In this document: piece after piece, positions 1 through 5,093 of the stretch | How positions within the stretch are numbered: position 1 is the first letter of the stretch | Layout: every line of letters begins with the position of its first letter | Notes under the pieces: model-generated | The model's database searches: none | What the model was told of the DNA's origin: nothing | Seen by the model: only the letters and a program-made list of their open reading frames with translations | Position numbers and translations under genes: made by a program | From: Nitrospira sp. | GTDB taxonomy: Bacteria; Nitrospirota; Nitrospiria; Nitrospirales; Nitrospiraceae | Direction of reading: 5' to 3' | NCBI GenBank assembly: GCA_025361385.1 | Contig: JANYAJ010000033.1 | Coordinates: 1-5,204 of the forward strand | Length of the DNA: 5,204 nucleotides

Positions 1-482
1 GCCCGCATCGGAGAGTTTTTGAGCGATCAACTTGAGCCAGTTGACGACGGTGTCGAGGAACTGTCTGAACTTGGAGGGATTTTGCTTTGCGCGATTTTCG
101 AGGAACCTGGGATCGGCCCGGGCCCCGGGAAAATCGGCAAGGATCTGAGGAGGCACCCGAGTTCCTTCGACCTCGGCTCCGACTGTTGCCAGCCGGCGTG
201 CGTGGTGGGATTCGGCGTCTTCACTGATGCAGCGAACGGTTTCACTTGGCTGTACGGCGGCGCTTTCATCCAGTGAGGCGGTCTCGCGTTCACGGCGGCT
301 TCGTAGATCCTCTGGGGGTCCAGTCCTTCCGCTTCCGCCTTCTCCAGCCACATCGCGACGGTTAAAGGCTCCGGTGGGTTTTGCAGGGCTGGTGCCAGCC
401 TCGTCAGATAGCGTCGTTCGGCCTTGCCAAAAAGGGATCTGGGCAGTGAGGTCTCCGGCGAATCAGTCGATTGGTCAGCCAT
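1..482 (-). pseudogene. Unrecognised gene, frameshifted and cut by the window edge
   Basis: Function not recognised. The start I prefer is ATG at 482, six bases after GGGAG; a GTG lies directly upstream at 485. The first ~60 codons (for example MWLEKAEAEGLDPQRIYEAA) read as ordinary protein in one frame. From about 190-290 down to position 1 the other convincing frame takes over. It contains segments such as VPPQILADFPG, DPRFLENRAKQNPSKF and FLDTVVNWLKLIAQKL, and is still open at base 1, so the gene continues outside the window. Staying in the first frame gives a Pro/Ser-rich tail (PGPGPIPGSS, SSDSSSTPSSTGSS) that looks like out-of-frame translation and stops at 27. The change of frame corresponds to a one-base loss or two-base gain near 190-290. 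Either this is a pseudogene or the base is a sequencing error. Charged and helix-forming C-terminal residues suggest a soluble protein, perhaps one module of a larger one. The exact frame boundary cannot be placed without homologues. Confidence 0.45.
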
Positions 483-545
483 CACAATCTCCCATCCTAG
501 AGCAGTGTGCTACGTCACCTGAAAGGCGGCAGGGTCGTCCATTGG

Positions 546-601
546 AGGGCGACATTCCACTGTCGCCTCGCAAATCCGCGCGGAGTCCATCCCCCCGCGC
601 G
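546..601. other. Two adjacent GC-rich hairpins between genes
   Basis: The 136-bp gap between the two leftmost minus-strand genes contains two inverted repeats. GGCGACA at 548-554 pairs perfectly with TGTCGCC at 561-567 across a 6-base loop. CGCGCGG at 577-583 pairs perfectly with CCGCGCG at 595-601 across an 11-base loop. Neither is followed by a T-run on either strand, so they are not standard intrinsic terminators. They could still end or stabilise the transcript of the upstream gene, whose stop is at 619, or simply reflect local GC richness. Confidence 0.35.
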
Positions 602-618
602 TGTCCTCGCAGCCCAGC

Positions 619-1110
619 TCATTCGGTAGATCGCGTTGAGAGAAACGTTGGCAGACCTGCCTGCTTTATGCCCATGTGTTTCTCAATCTGCCACATCAAC
701 GACTGAAAGTCAGTCCAATGAGTGGGGACGAGTTGTTCCTCAAGCAGCAACGTCATCCTCGCCGGTTCATTCAAATCGAGCCGTGTCAAAAGCCCCGTCG
801 AACGACCAACAGGCGCGAGGGAGTGCCCATCATCGTGCTGTCTGAACATCGCGGTGTAGGTCCGGTTTGAATGATTGTCGGTGAAATCATCGGTGAAGGA
901 AGAACTCGCCCCCCAGCAGTGAATCACGCCCTTCGCACTGTGCCATGCTCCTGAAGCGGTCATCCAGGTATAGCCTGGGTAACAGAAAATGTATCGAAAC
1001 CGGCCTGACGGAAACACCCAGAGAACGGTGTACCTGGCTTCTGGAAATGGAGAAGAATCTTCCGTTCTCTCCCAATAGCAACCTATGGGAAACAGAAGGA
1101 TGTCACTCAT
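619..1110 (-). CDS. Hypothetical protein, Trp/Tyr-rich, 163 aa
   Basis: Not recognised. The frame runs 163 codons from ATG at 1110 to TGA at 619. It is rich in aromatic residues in the first two thirds (YTVLWVFPSGRFRYIFCYPG, then YTWMTASGAWHSAKG). The C-terminal third looks helical and amphipathic (MTLLLEEQLVPTHWTDFQSL followed by MWQIEKHMGIK). The composition and mixed codon use look like a real soluble protein rather than an antisense shadow, and there is no signal peptide or membrane segment. No good Shine-Dalgarno precedes the ATG, which weakens the call; translation might depend on the upstream repeat-protein gene 63 bp away on the same strand. Overlapping frames on both strands are less protein-like. 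It may be an accessory orphan gene. Confidence 0.5.
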   Translation of the reverse strand: MSDILLFPIGCYWERTEDSSPFPEARYTVLWVFPSGRFRYIFCYPGYTWMTASGAWHSAKGVIHCWGASSSFTDDFTDNHSNRTYTAMFRQHDDGHSLAPVGRSTGLLTRLDLNEPARMTLLLEEQLVPTHWTDFQSLMWQIEKHMGIKQAGLPTFLSTRSTE

Positions 1111-1173
1111 TATTGATCCATGTCGCGAGCCCCGTGGTGGTCGAGATCACTGAGAGGCTTTCCTGGCGGCAGG

Positions 1174-1563
1174 TCAAGGGCAGTTGGTGAAGGTAGTCGA
1201 CCCTAGCCGATTACTCGTGCAGTTCCGACCATCACTGAAGTTGTGAAAGGTCGTCCCGCCGATGGACTGATGAGTGCTCGTTGTACCGTCCTGCCAGGTG
1301 CCGAACGTCGTCTCGCCGATGGTGTTCGTTGATCCACTCAACCTGGGGGTGGATCCGGAATAAAAGTCGGTGCTTCCCACGTTGTTGCGCGTCGTGCTCG
1401 ATCCATCGCTGAAATTATAGAAATCTGTCTTGCCAACGGACTGTCTCGATCCGCTGAACGTATCGAAGTTGTAAAAGCTGGTATCACCGATGTCGGTACT
1501 GGAACCGGATTGCCCGAAGGTCACAGTGGGGATCAAGAGAAGAAGAATCAAAAGGAGTGGCAT
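1174..1563 (-). CDS. Secreted repeat protein with GxTxF repeats, 129 aa
   Basis: Predicted exported protein of unknown function. Residues 1-17 (MPLLLILLLLIPTVTFG) form a hydrophobic signal-peptide core without an n-region lysine. Cleavage probably falls around residues 17-20. The rest consists of six tandem units starting near residues 25, 43, 62, 82, 101 and 120. The spacing is 18-20 residues and the consensus is [I/V/L]-G-x-T-[T/D/S]-F, often followed by Y/H-N-F-S-D-G. The C-terminal pair Cys115 and Cys128 could form a disulfide that caps the repeat stack. The start is secure: AGGAGG lies just upstream of ATG at 1563. Short secreted proteins with similar TTFHNFSDG-type repeats occur as uncharacterised proteins in diverse bacteria. 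A repetitive beta structure at the cell surface or in the periplasm is inference. The gene is intact, unlike most neighbours. Confidence 0.8.
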   Translation of the reverse strand: MPLLLILLLLIPTVTFGQSGSSTDIGDTSFYNFDTFSGSRQSVGKTDFYNFSDGSSTTRNNVGSTDFYSGSTPRLSGSTNTIGETTFGTWQDGTTSTHQSIGGTTFHNFSDGRNCTSNRLGSTTFTNCP

Positions 1564-1588
1564 GTGGCACCTCCTAGTTTGTGCCTTC

Positions 1589-1618
1589 AGCGTAATCCTC
1601 GGTTAGGCTGGGCGTCAA
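1589..1618 (-). promoter_or_regulatory. Candidate sigma70-type promoter of the repeat protein gene
   Basis: On the minus strand TTGACG (1618-1613) is followed after 18 bases by TACGCT (1594-1589), about 26 bases ahead of the start codon at 1563. The -35 box matches five of six consensus bases; the -10 box is weak. The position between the broken protease gene and the repeat protein gene fits an independent promoter, but this is a pattern match only. Confidence 0.25.
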
Positions 1619-1675
1619 GTAATGGCTTAACCAGGAAATACCAGGCATTCCCACAGCCCAATGCAGGGATTGAGC

Positions 1676-2085
1676 CTACCGATAGCATTCTACCAAGAGG
1701 GTAAACTTCTTAGCTGCCGCTCCTATCTCGGCAGGTTCCACTTTCCTTGAGGATGGCCCCGTTTCGTACTCCACGCCTTGGGAATCAAGGAACGACTTGG
1801 CAACGGCACCATTGATGGCAAAGTTGATGTTCTGCGGAATATCACCGGTTGCTTTGGCGAACATCACGGCATTCAGCTTACTCACCACAACGCCCACAAT
1901 CTGGCCGCTTTGATCCAAGAGTGGGCCTCCGCTATTGCCTGGTTGGACAGGGGCGGTTATCTGAAGAAACCGTGTATCGTTTCGGAGGCCTGCCAAGGCG
2001 CTCAGGGTGCCGGTCGTCACATTCGCTTCAGAGGCCAACAGCCCATGCAAGGGGAACCCTACCACAACGACCGTTCCTTGCTGGC
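1676..2085 (-). pseudogene. HtrA/DegP-like serine protease, 3' fragment
   Basis: This is the C-terminal part of a trypsin-like (S1C, HtrA/DegP-type) serine protease domain. The reading frame contains VVVVGFPLHGLLASEANVTT, then FLQITAPVQPGNSGGPLLD, with the catalytic Ser of the GNSGGP motif at 1931-1933. It continues with QIVGVVVSKLNA and IPQNINFAINGAVAKSFL, the usual last strands of the fold, and ends at the stop at 1676. There is no PDZ domain after it, only a ~30-residue tail. The catalytic His and Asp, and the signal peptide, would lie upstream and are missing. Near 2066-2085 the protease reading joins an IS3 transposase remnant encoded in a different frame. The frame stays open upstream to 2416 by chance, giving an Arg/Pro-rich out-of-frame stretch. 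It should be inactive as a protease. The missing half may lie elsewhere in the genome. Confidence 0.85.
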
Positions 2086-2345
2086 CGGGACCCCGCGCCC
2101 CCGCAACTCCCTGACCATTCTCGGACTGCCGTAGGCGCCCTTGAGCGCCGCGTGAATGGCGCGGATCAATGCCAGCAGCTGTGCGTCTGTTAGCCGCGTG
2201 CGATCGGGCATGCCGCCTTGCCTCCATGCGCGATAGCCGCTTTCGCTCACCGCCAGGACCGCACACATCTCGTCCAGGGTGTAGTTCGTGCGCTGCATTT
2301 CCATCCAGGCGTACTTCACAGCGTGTCCCTTGCGAAGTACGCCGT
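2066..2345 (-). pseudogene. IS3-family orfB 5' fragment plus end of orfA
   Basis: Remnant of an IS3-family insertion sequence. From GTG at 2319 the reading VKYAWMEMQRTNYTLDEMC, then VSESGYRAW and HAALKGAYGSPRMVRELR, is the classic N-terminal region of IS3 OrfB. This is the part ahead of the DDE integrase core. After PASKER (to ~2071) the similarity stops, and the frame ends in SLW-stop at 2059, so the catalytic domain is gone. In the overlapping frame, 2345-2316 encodes TAYFARDTL-stop, the C-terminus of OrfA; the orfA TGA overlaps the orfB GTG, as is usual in this family. The remaining orfA bases lie beyond the IS30 element, at 3577-3599. Both ends of the original IS3 element are lost, so it cannot move. 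It lies in the same orientation as the protease fragment that follows it. Confidence 0.85.
2344..2345. repeat. Target-site duplication (GT), left copy
   Basis: The dinucleotide GT directly flanks the left inverted repeat and is matched by GT at 3575-3576 outside the right repeat. A 2-bp duplication is usual for IS30-family insertion. It is supported by the restored IS3 orfA reading when the element and one copy are removed. Confidence 0.8.
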
Positions 2346-2371
2346 GGTAGGTTCAAGCGATCAACGCAACA
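2346..2371 (+). repeat. IS30 left terminal inverted repeat
   Basis: 26-bp repeat opening with GGTAGGTTCAAGCG and ending GCAACA. It matches the reverse complement of 3549-3574 at 21 of 26 positions; the five mismatches are at repeat positions 15 and 17-20. Confidence 0.88.
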
Positions 2372-2407
2372 CCCTCTGGGGTACAGTGGAATGGGAGGGT
2401 GATCGTC

Positions 2408-3567
2408 ATGGCACACAGGGGACGTCCGGGCTTATCCGCGGCCCAGAAAGCGGACCTCTGGCAGCGATGGAAACAGGGGCAGTCGTTGAGCGAGATCGGC
2501 CGGGCCCTTGGCAAGCACGCGGGCTCGATTCATGGCGTGCTGTCATCGAATGGCGGGGTCGTTCCTCCCGTTCGCACACGGTCGCGCTGGACATTGACGC
2601 TGGCCGAGCGAGAAGAAATTTCGCGGGGCATGGCGACGGGTGCTTCAATCCGGCAGATCGCCGCCACGCTCGGGCGAGCACCGTCGACCGTCAGCCGTGA
2701 AATCCGTCGCCATGGTGGGGCCCACACGTATCGCGCCACTGAGGCCGACACGCAGGCCTGGCAACACGCGCGACGCCCCAAGCCCTGTCGGCTCGCCACC
2801 TCCCTCATGCTCCAGCGGCTCGTCGCGAGCAAATTGGCGTTGGAGTGGTCACCGGAACAAGTTGTGGGATGGCTCAAACTGGAATTTCCAGATCAAGACA
2901 CCATGCGGATCTCTCATGAAACGATTTACCGCAGCTTGTTCATTCAAGCCCGAGGGGTACTCAAGAAAGAATTACTCGGGCATCTTCGATCCCGGCGCAG
3001 GATGCGGCGTGTGAAACACGCGAGCACGGCTGGCCAGCCACGTGGGCAGATCGTAGATGGCGTCTCCATCCGCAACCGTCCCGCTGACGTGGAAGATCGG
3101 GCGATTCCCGGTCATTGGGAGGGGGATCTGATCACGGGCTCACAGAATACGCATACGGCCACTTTGGTGGAACGCGCGTCACGCTTCACGATGCTGGTAA
3201 AGGTGCCGGGGAAAAATACCGCCAGCGTGGTGACAGCACTGAGCACACAGATACGGAAACTGCCCTTGGCATTGCGCCAATCCTTAACCTGGGATCGCGG
3301 GATGGAGCTGGCCCAGCACAAACGCTTGACGATCGATACGAAGGTGCAGGTCTATTTTTGTGACCCACAAAGCCCGTGGCAGCGCGGCACGAATGAAAAT
3401 ACCAACCGCTTGCTGCGGCAGTATTTCCCGAAAGCACAAACCTGTCCCGCTACTCTCAGGCAGACTTGAACAGAATCGCATTACGCTTGAACCAACGTCC
3501 ACGGAAGACGTTGGGGTTTCAGACGCCAGCGGCTATACTGGAGGCAGCTGTTGCACGCACCGCTTGA
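2408..3567 (+). pseudogene. IS30-family transposase with C-terminal frameshift
   Basis: DDE transposase of the IS30 family. I prefer ATG at 2408, eight bases after GGGAGGG; a GTG at 2399 overlaps that ribosome-binding site. Numbered from 2408, residues ~8-47 and ~63-104 carry two helix-turn-helix regions (the second includes IRQIAATLGRAPSTVSREI). The catalytic core has Asp240 in GHWEGDLITG, Asp296 in LTWDRGMEL and Glu330 in SPWQRGTNENTNRLLRQYFP, with IS30-like spacing. After FPK (base ~3433) the frame goes wrong and stops at 3469. In the next frame YSQADLNRIALRLNQRPRKT, then LGFQTPAAILEAAVARTA, runs to a TGA at 3565-3567 inside the right repeat. This is the normal IS30 ending. Adding one G at ~3434 (AAAGCACA to AAAGGCACA) restores PKGTNLSRYSQADLN and a 386-residue protein. 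All three catalytic residues precede the shift, so partial activity cannot be excluded. Confidence 0.92.
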
Positions 3568-3574
3568 ACCTACC
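3549..3574 (-). repeat. IS30 right terminal inverted repeat
   Basis: Reverse complement starts GGTAGGTTCAAGCG and ends GCAACA, like the left repeat. It overlaps the last codons and the TGA of the restored transposase frame, which is common in compact insertion sequences. Confidence 0.88.
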
Positions 3575-3576
3575 GT
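3575..3576. repeat. Target-site duplication (GT), right copy
   Basis: GT directly after the right inverted repeat, equal to the GT at 2344-2345. Together with the rejoined orfA frame it marks the exact insertion point. Confidence 0.8.
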
Positions 3577-3599
3577 CGCTTTTTTTAGGATTTCGTTCC
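3577..3599 (-). pseudogene. IS3-family orfA fragment with frameshift A-run
   Basis: Read on the minus strand and joined across the IS30 element to 2345, this gives NEILKKATAYFARDTL-stop, the typical C-terminus of IS3 OrfA. The run of seven A (3586-3580 on the minus strand) followed by GC is the expected -1 slippage site. Slipping there gives LKKSDGVLRKGHAVKYAWM and would fuse OrfA to OrfB. Upstream of ~3599 the orfA similarity ends and the frame soon hits a stop, so the rest of orfA has been deleted. Confidence 0.78.
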
Positions 3600-3864
3600 A
3601 TGCATATCCGTAGATTCATTTCACATCGGAACTGTTGACAGCGCATCCACCAGGCAGCCCTTTCATCTGCCACCCCTGGCGTCGGCTACCACAGATCCGA
3701 AGCATGTCAAGGCCGCGATGGGAGCAGCGGAGAAGCTGAGCCTGGTCTTTGCCGGCCCCCCCGACGGGGTTTCGTACATCGGGAAAACGTCCGAGTCGAT
3801 GACGGTCTCCAATGAACGCCTAGGCGTGGATGGCACGCAACTCTGGAGCCGAGCTAGCGAATAA
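3598..3864 (+). pseudogene. Unrecognised gene, 3' fragment beheaded by IS3 scar
   Basis: A plus-strand frame open from 3589 to TAA at 3862-3864 reads like genuine protein: CISVDSFHIGTVDSASTR, then TTDPKHVKAAMGAAEKLSLV, FAGPPDGVSYIGKTSESMTV and SNERLGVDGTQLWSRASE. It has no start codon with a ribosome-binding site. Its upstream limit coincides with the end of the IS3 orfA remnant, so I read it as the last ~88 codons of a gene whose front was removed with that element. It is too short and start-less to be found by simple ORF calling. I do not recognise the family. The fragment has no membrane segment, is balanced in charge and looks soluble. Its last 11 bases overlap the 3' end of the convergent iron-permease-like gene. 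Confidence 0.6.
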
Positions 3865-4336
3865 TAATCTCCGGAGTGCTCGTATCCGCGTGACCCCGTA
3901 GGAGTTTTTCTCGGGCCGTGGTGGCCAATTTTTCATAGTGTGTGCGGAGCTTCTCAATCTCTTCGAGCGACAGATCTTCCACTGTCAGCATGACATTGTG
4001 CGCCCCACTCGTGGATCGGATTAACTCATCGAGTTTCAGTTGAAGGGCCGCACGAGTGCGGCCCTGGGTGTTCTGAATCAAGAACACCATCAGAAACGTC
4101 ACAATGGAGGTCACGGAGACAAAGGTAAACTCCCAACTCTCGGCAAAGTGGAACAGCGGGCCGGTCATCGCCCAGATCGCAACGAAGCACACCGCGATGG
4201 CGAACGCCAAGGGATGGCCTGTGAGGGATTCAGTCTTCTTCGCGACACGATCAAACGATCCAGGATGGTGGGTGGTTTCGTGGCGGGTAGGCCATACGGC
4301 GAAACGATCATCTTTACCCTCCTGGTAACAGATCAT
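3854..4336 (-). CDS. Low-affinity iron permease-like membrane protein, 160 aa
   Basis: Small inner-membrane protein resembling the low-affinity iron permease (Fet4-type) domain found in bacterial ~130-160-residue proteins. From ATG at 4336: a hydrophilic N-terminus with SFDRVAKKTESLTGHP (about residues 27-42); helix 1 at ~41-62 (PLAFAIAVCFVAIWAMTG); helix 2 at ~68-88 (FTFVSVTSIVTFLMVFLIQ); the family-typical NTQGRTRAALQLKLDELI at ~89-106. A charged, probably cytoplasmic helical tail follows (LSLEEIEKLRTHYEKLA). The frame is open further upstream to 4672, but that extension looks non-coding (Cys/Arg/Pro-rich), so 4336 is the sensible start despite only a weak GGGGAA ahead of it. Bacterial members are rarely tested, and transport by a two-helix unit would need oligomers, so direct iron transport is a family-based guess. 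The gene converges on the beheaded plus-strand gene. Confidence 0.8.
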   Translation of the reverse strand: MICYQEGKDDRFAVWPTRHETTHHPGSFDRVAKKTESLTGHPLAFAIAVCFVAIWAMTGPLFHFAESWEFTFVSVTSIVTFLMVFLIQNTQGRTRAALQLKLDELIRSTSGAHNVMLTVEDLSLEEIEKLRTHYEKLATTAREKLLRGHADTSTPEIIIR

Positions 4337-4765
4337 GGTGAGGATTCCCCGAGTGATGGATGTCACGGGAATCCAACTGTTCCATGTCTTAAAATTCAAT
4401 TCGAAACTCTGACCGCATTGAGGTAGACAGATCATGAGGACTAAAACACTCTCCAGTAGGTGTGACGCGCACCCCGCTCTGTTGGGTGTCGACTCCCCAA
4501 GGACGTGGAGGGCCACCCTGTTTGACTCGCCATGGGCCGGCAAAGCCCTGGATGCCTTCCGACGCGGCGTGTTTTCATGATGCCCATAGAGTTTTCGCAA
4601 TTTGAGGAAGCAGCCGACACAGGGGAGCTGGCCGAAGTCAGATTTGTCAATGGAGCCAGTCGCTTTGGGCACGCACGGTTAAGACTGCCTAGATTAATAC
4701 AGGACGGGTGGATAGAGTGTTCGACCTCTACCCACCCGGAGATAGCACTGCGGTTAAATATTGAC
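4337..4765. other. 429-bp intergenic stretch, one hairpin, no convincing gene
   Basis: Lies between the His-rich protein gene and the permease-like gene. Open frames exist on both strands (minus 4672 to 4337, plus 4532 onward). Their products have erratic composition, lack ribosome-binding sites and match nothing I know. The only clear structure is the hairpin at 4705-4738. The AT-rich part at ~4740-4800 follows the 3' end of the His-rich gene. Confidence 0.5.
4705..4738 (-). terminator. 13-pair hairpin after the His-rich gene
   Basis: CGGGTGGATAGAG (4705-4717) and CTCTACCCACCCG (4726-4738) form a 13-pair stem with an 8-base loop. In the minus-strand transcript every position pairs, with one G-U wobble; in the plus-strand transcript that position is an A-C mismatch. 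The stem therefore suits an RNA made in the direction of the His-rich gene, whose stop is 27 bases away. No U-run follows, so it is either a factor-assisted terminator, a 3'-end stabiliser or a regulatory RNA element. Confidence 0.5.
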
Positions 4766-4981
4766 CTATTTTTTATTCCCATGTTGTTCGATATGAGATT
4801 TTGCGGCATCGGTTCCATGTTGTGTGGCCTGTTGGCTGTGCCCGTGCGCAAGATGAGCATGATGCGCCGCCTTTTCATGCTGACTTTCTTCATGATGCTT
4901 TGACGCTTCTTTGTGGTGCTGGGCCGCCTTTTCGTGATGTTCGGCGGCCTTCTTGTGAGAGTCTGCTGCTTGCTTTGACAT
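4766..4981 (-). CDS. Small His/Ala-rich protein, 71 aa
   Basis: Uncharacterised small cytoplasmic protein; similar short His/Ala/Lys/Glu-rich proteins occur in many environmental bacteria without a known role. Sixteen of 71 residues are His. HH pairs at 15-16, 22-23 and 29-30 recur every seven residues (KKAAEHHEKAAQHHKEASKH), followed by HEKAAHHAHLAHGH at 35-48. The sequence favours one or two long helices with His stripes, which could bind metal ions or act as a pH-responsive coil; both are inference. There is no signal peptide and no cysteine. The start is firm: GAGGAGG lies five bases ahead of ATG at 4981. It lies upstream of the permease-like gene on the same strand but 429 bp away and separated by a strong hairpin, so an operon is unlikely. 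A longer frame through here (5187 to 4441) is out of phase and rejected. Confidence 0.82.
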   Translation of the reverse strand: MSKQAADSHKKAAEHHEKAAQHHKEASKHHEESQHEKAAHHAHLAHGHSQQATQHGTDAAKSHIEQHGNKK

Positions 4982-5057
4982 ACTGCCTCCTCGGTTAAAT
5001 GATTAAAGGTGAGAGATGTGGAGAGCGTAGTGTGCCCCTGACCGGCATTCTGGGCAC

Positions 5058-5093
5058 CTAGAAATATCCCTAGCGGCCTCAGAGCCTCGTCAA
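5058..5093 (-). promoter_or_regulatory. Possible promoter and palindrome upstream of His-rich gene
   Basis: On the minus strand TTGACG (5093-5088) is followed after 19 bases by GATATT (5068-5063). The second box lies within an imperfect 16-bp palindrome with CTAG at both ends (5058-5073). Spacing is longer than ideal for a sigma70 promoter. It is the best candidate I see in the 223 bp upstream of the His-rich gene; that stretch otherwise holds no convincing gene. Confidence 0.2.

Larger units (their letters stand above)
2346..3574 (+). mobile_element. IS30-family insertion sequence, 1229 bp
   Basis: A complete element by its ends, carrying one frameshifted transposase gene. The terminal inverted repeats are 2346-2371 and 3549-3574, both starting GGTAGGTTCAAGCG when read inward; they match at 21 of 26 positions. 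The left end continues TCAACGCAACA, a sequence typical of IS30-family termini. The flanks are GT on both sides. Taking out the element plus one GT rejoins the minus-strand IS3 orfA reading NEILKK-ATAYFARDTL-stop without a base missing. This independently fixes both ends and proves the insertion was into an IS3 copy. Length and layout are normal for the family. Confidence 0.92.

Noticed and set aside
19..276. Plus-strand frame from a TTG, 85 codons
   Set aside because: It is exactly codon-aligned antisense to the better minus-strand reading (with FLDTVVNWLKLIAQKL). Its second half is Gly/Cys-rich and unlike protein.
227..706. Plus-strand frame of 159 codons
   Set aside because: Ser/Arg/Pro-rich composition throughout and no ribosome-binding site; an antisense shadow in GC-rich DNA spanning two minus-strand genes.
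1778..2193. Two plus-strand frames opposite the protease and IS3 remnant
   Set aside because: Antisense to recognisable protease and transposase sequence; no independent support.
1676..2416. Single 246-residue protease gene starting at 2416
   Set aside because: The first ~110 residues are out-of-frame translation of the IS3 remnant and of the IS30 left end. Only the part from ~2085 down is protease.
4040..4426. Plus-strand frames opposite the permease-like gene
   Set aside because: Antisense to a clear two-helix membrane protein; low-quality composition.
4337..4672. N-terminal extension of the permease-like protein to 4672
   Set aside because: Residues before MICYQEG have no family resemblance and an erratic Cys/Pro/Arg-rich composition. 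The family length fits a start at 4336.
4532..4903. Plus-strand frame of 123 codons with a hydrophobic, Met-rich end
   Set aside because: The Met/Phe-rich end is the antisense of the His-rich gene (antisense of CAT/AAG-type codons). There is no ribosome-binding site, and it crosses the hairpin.
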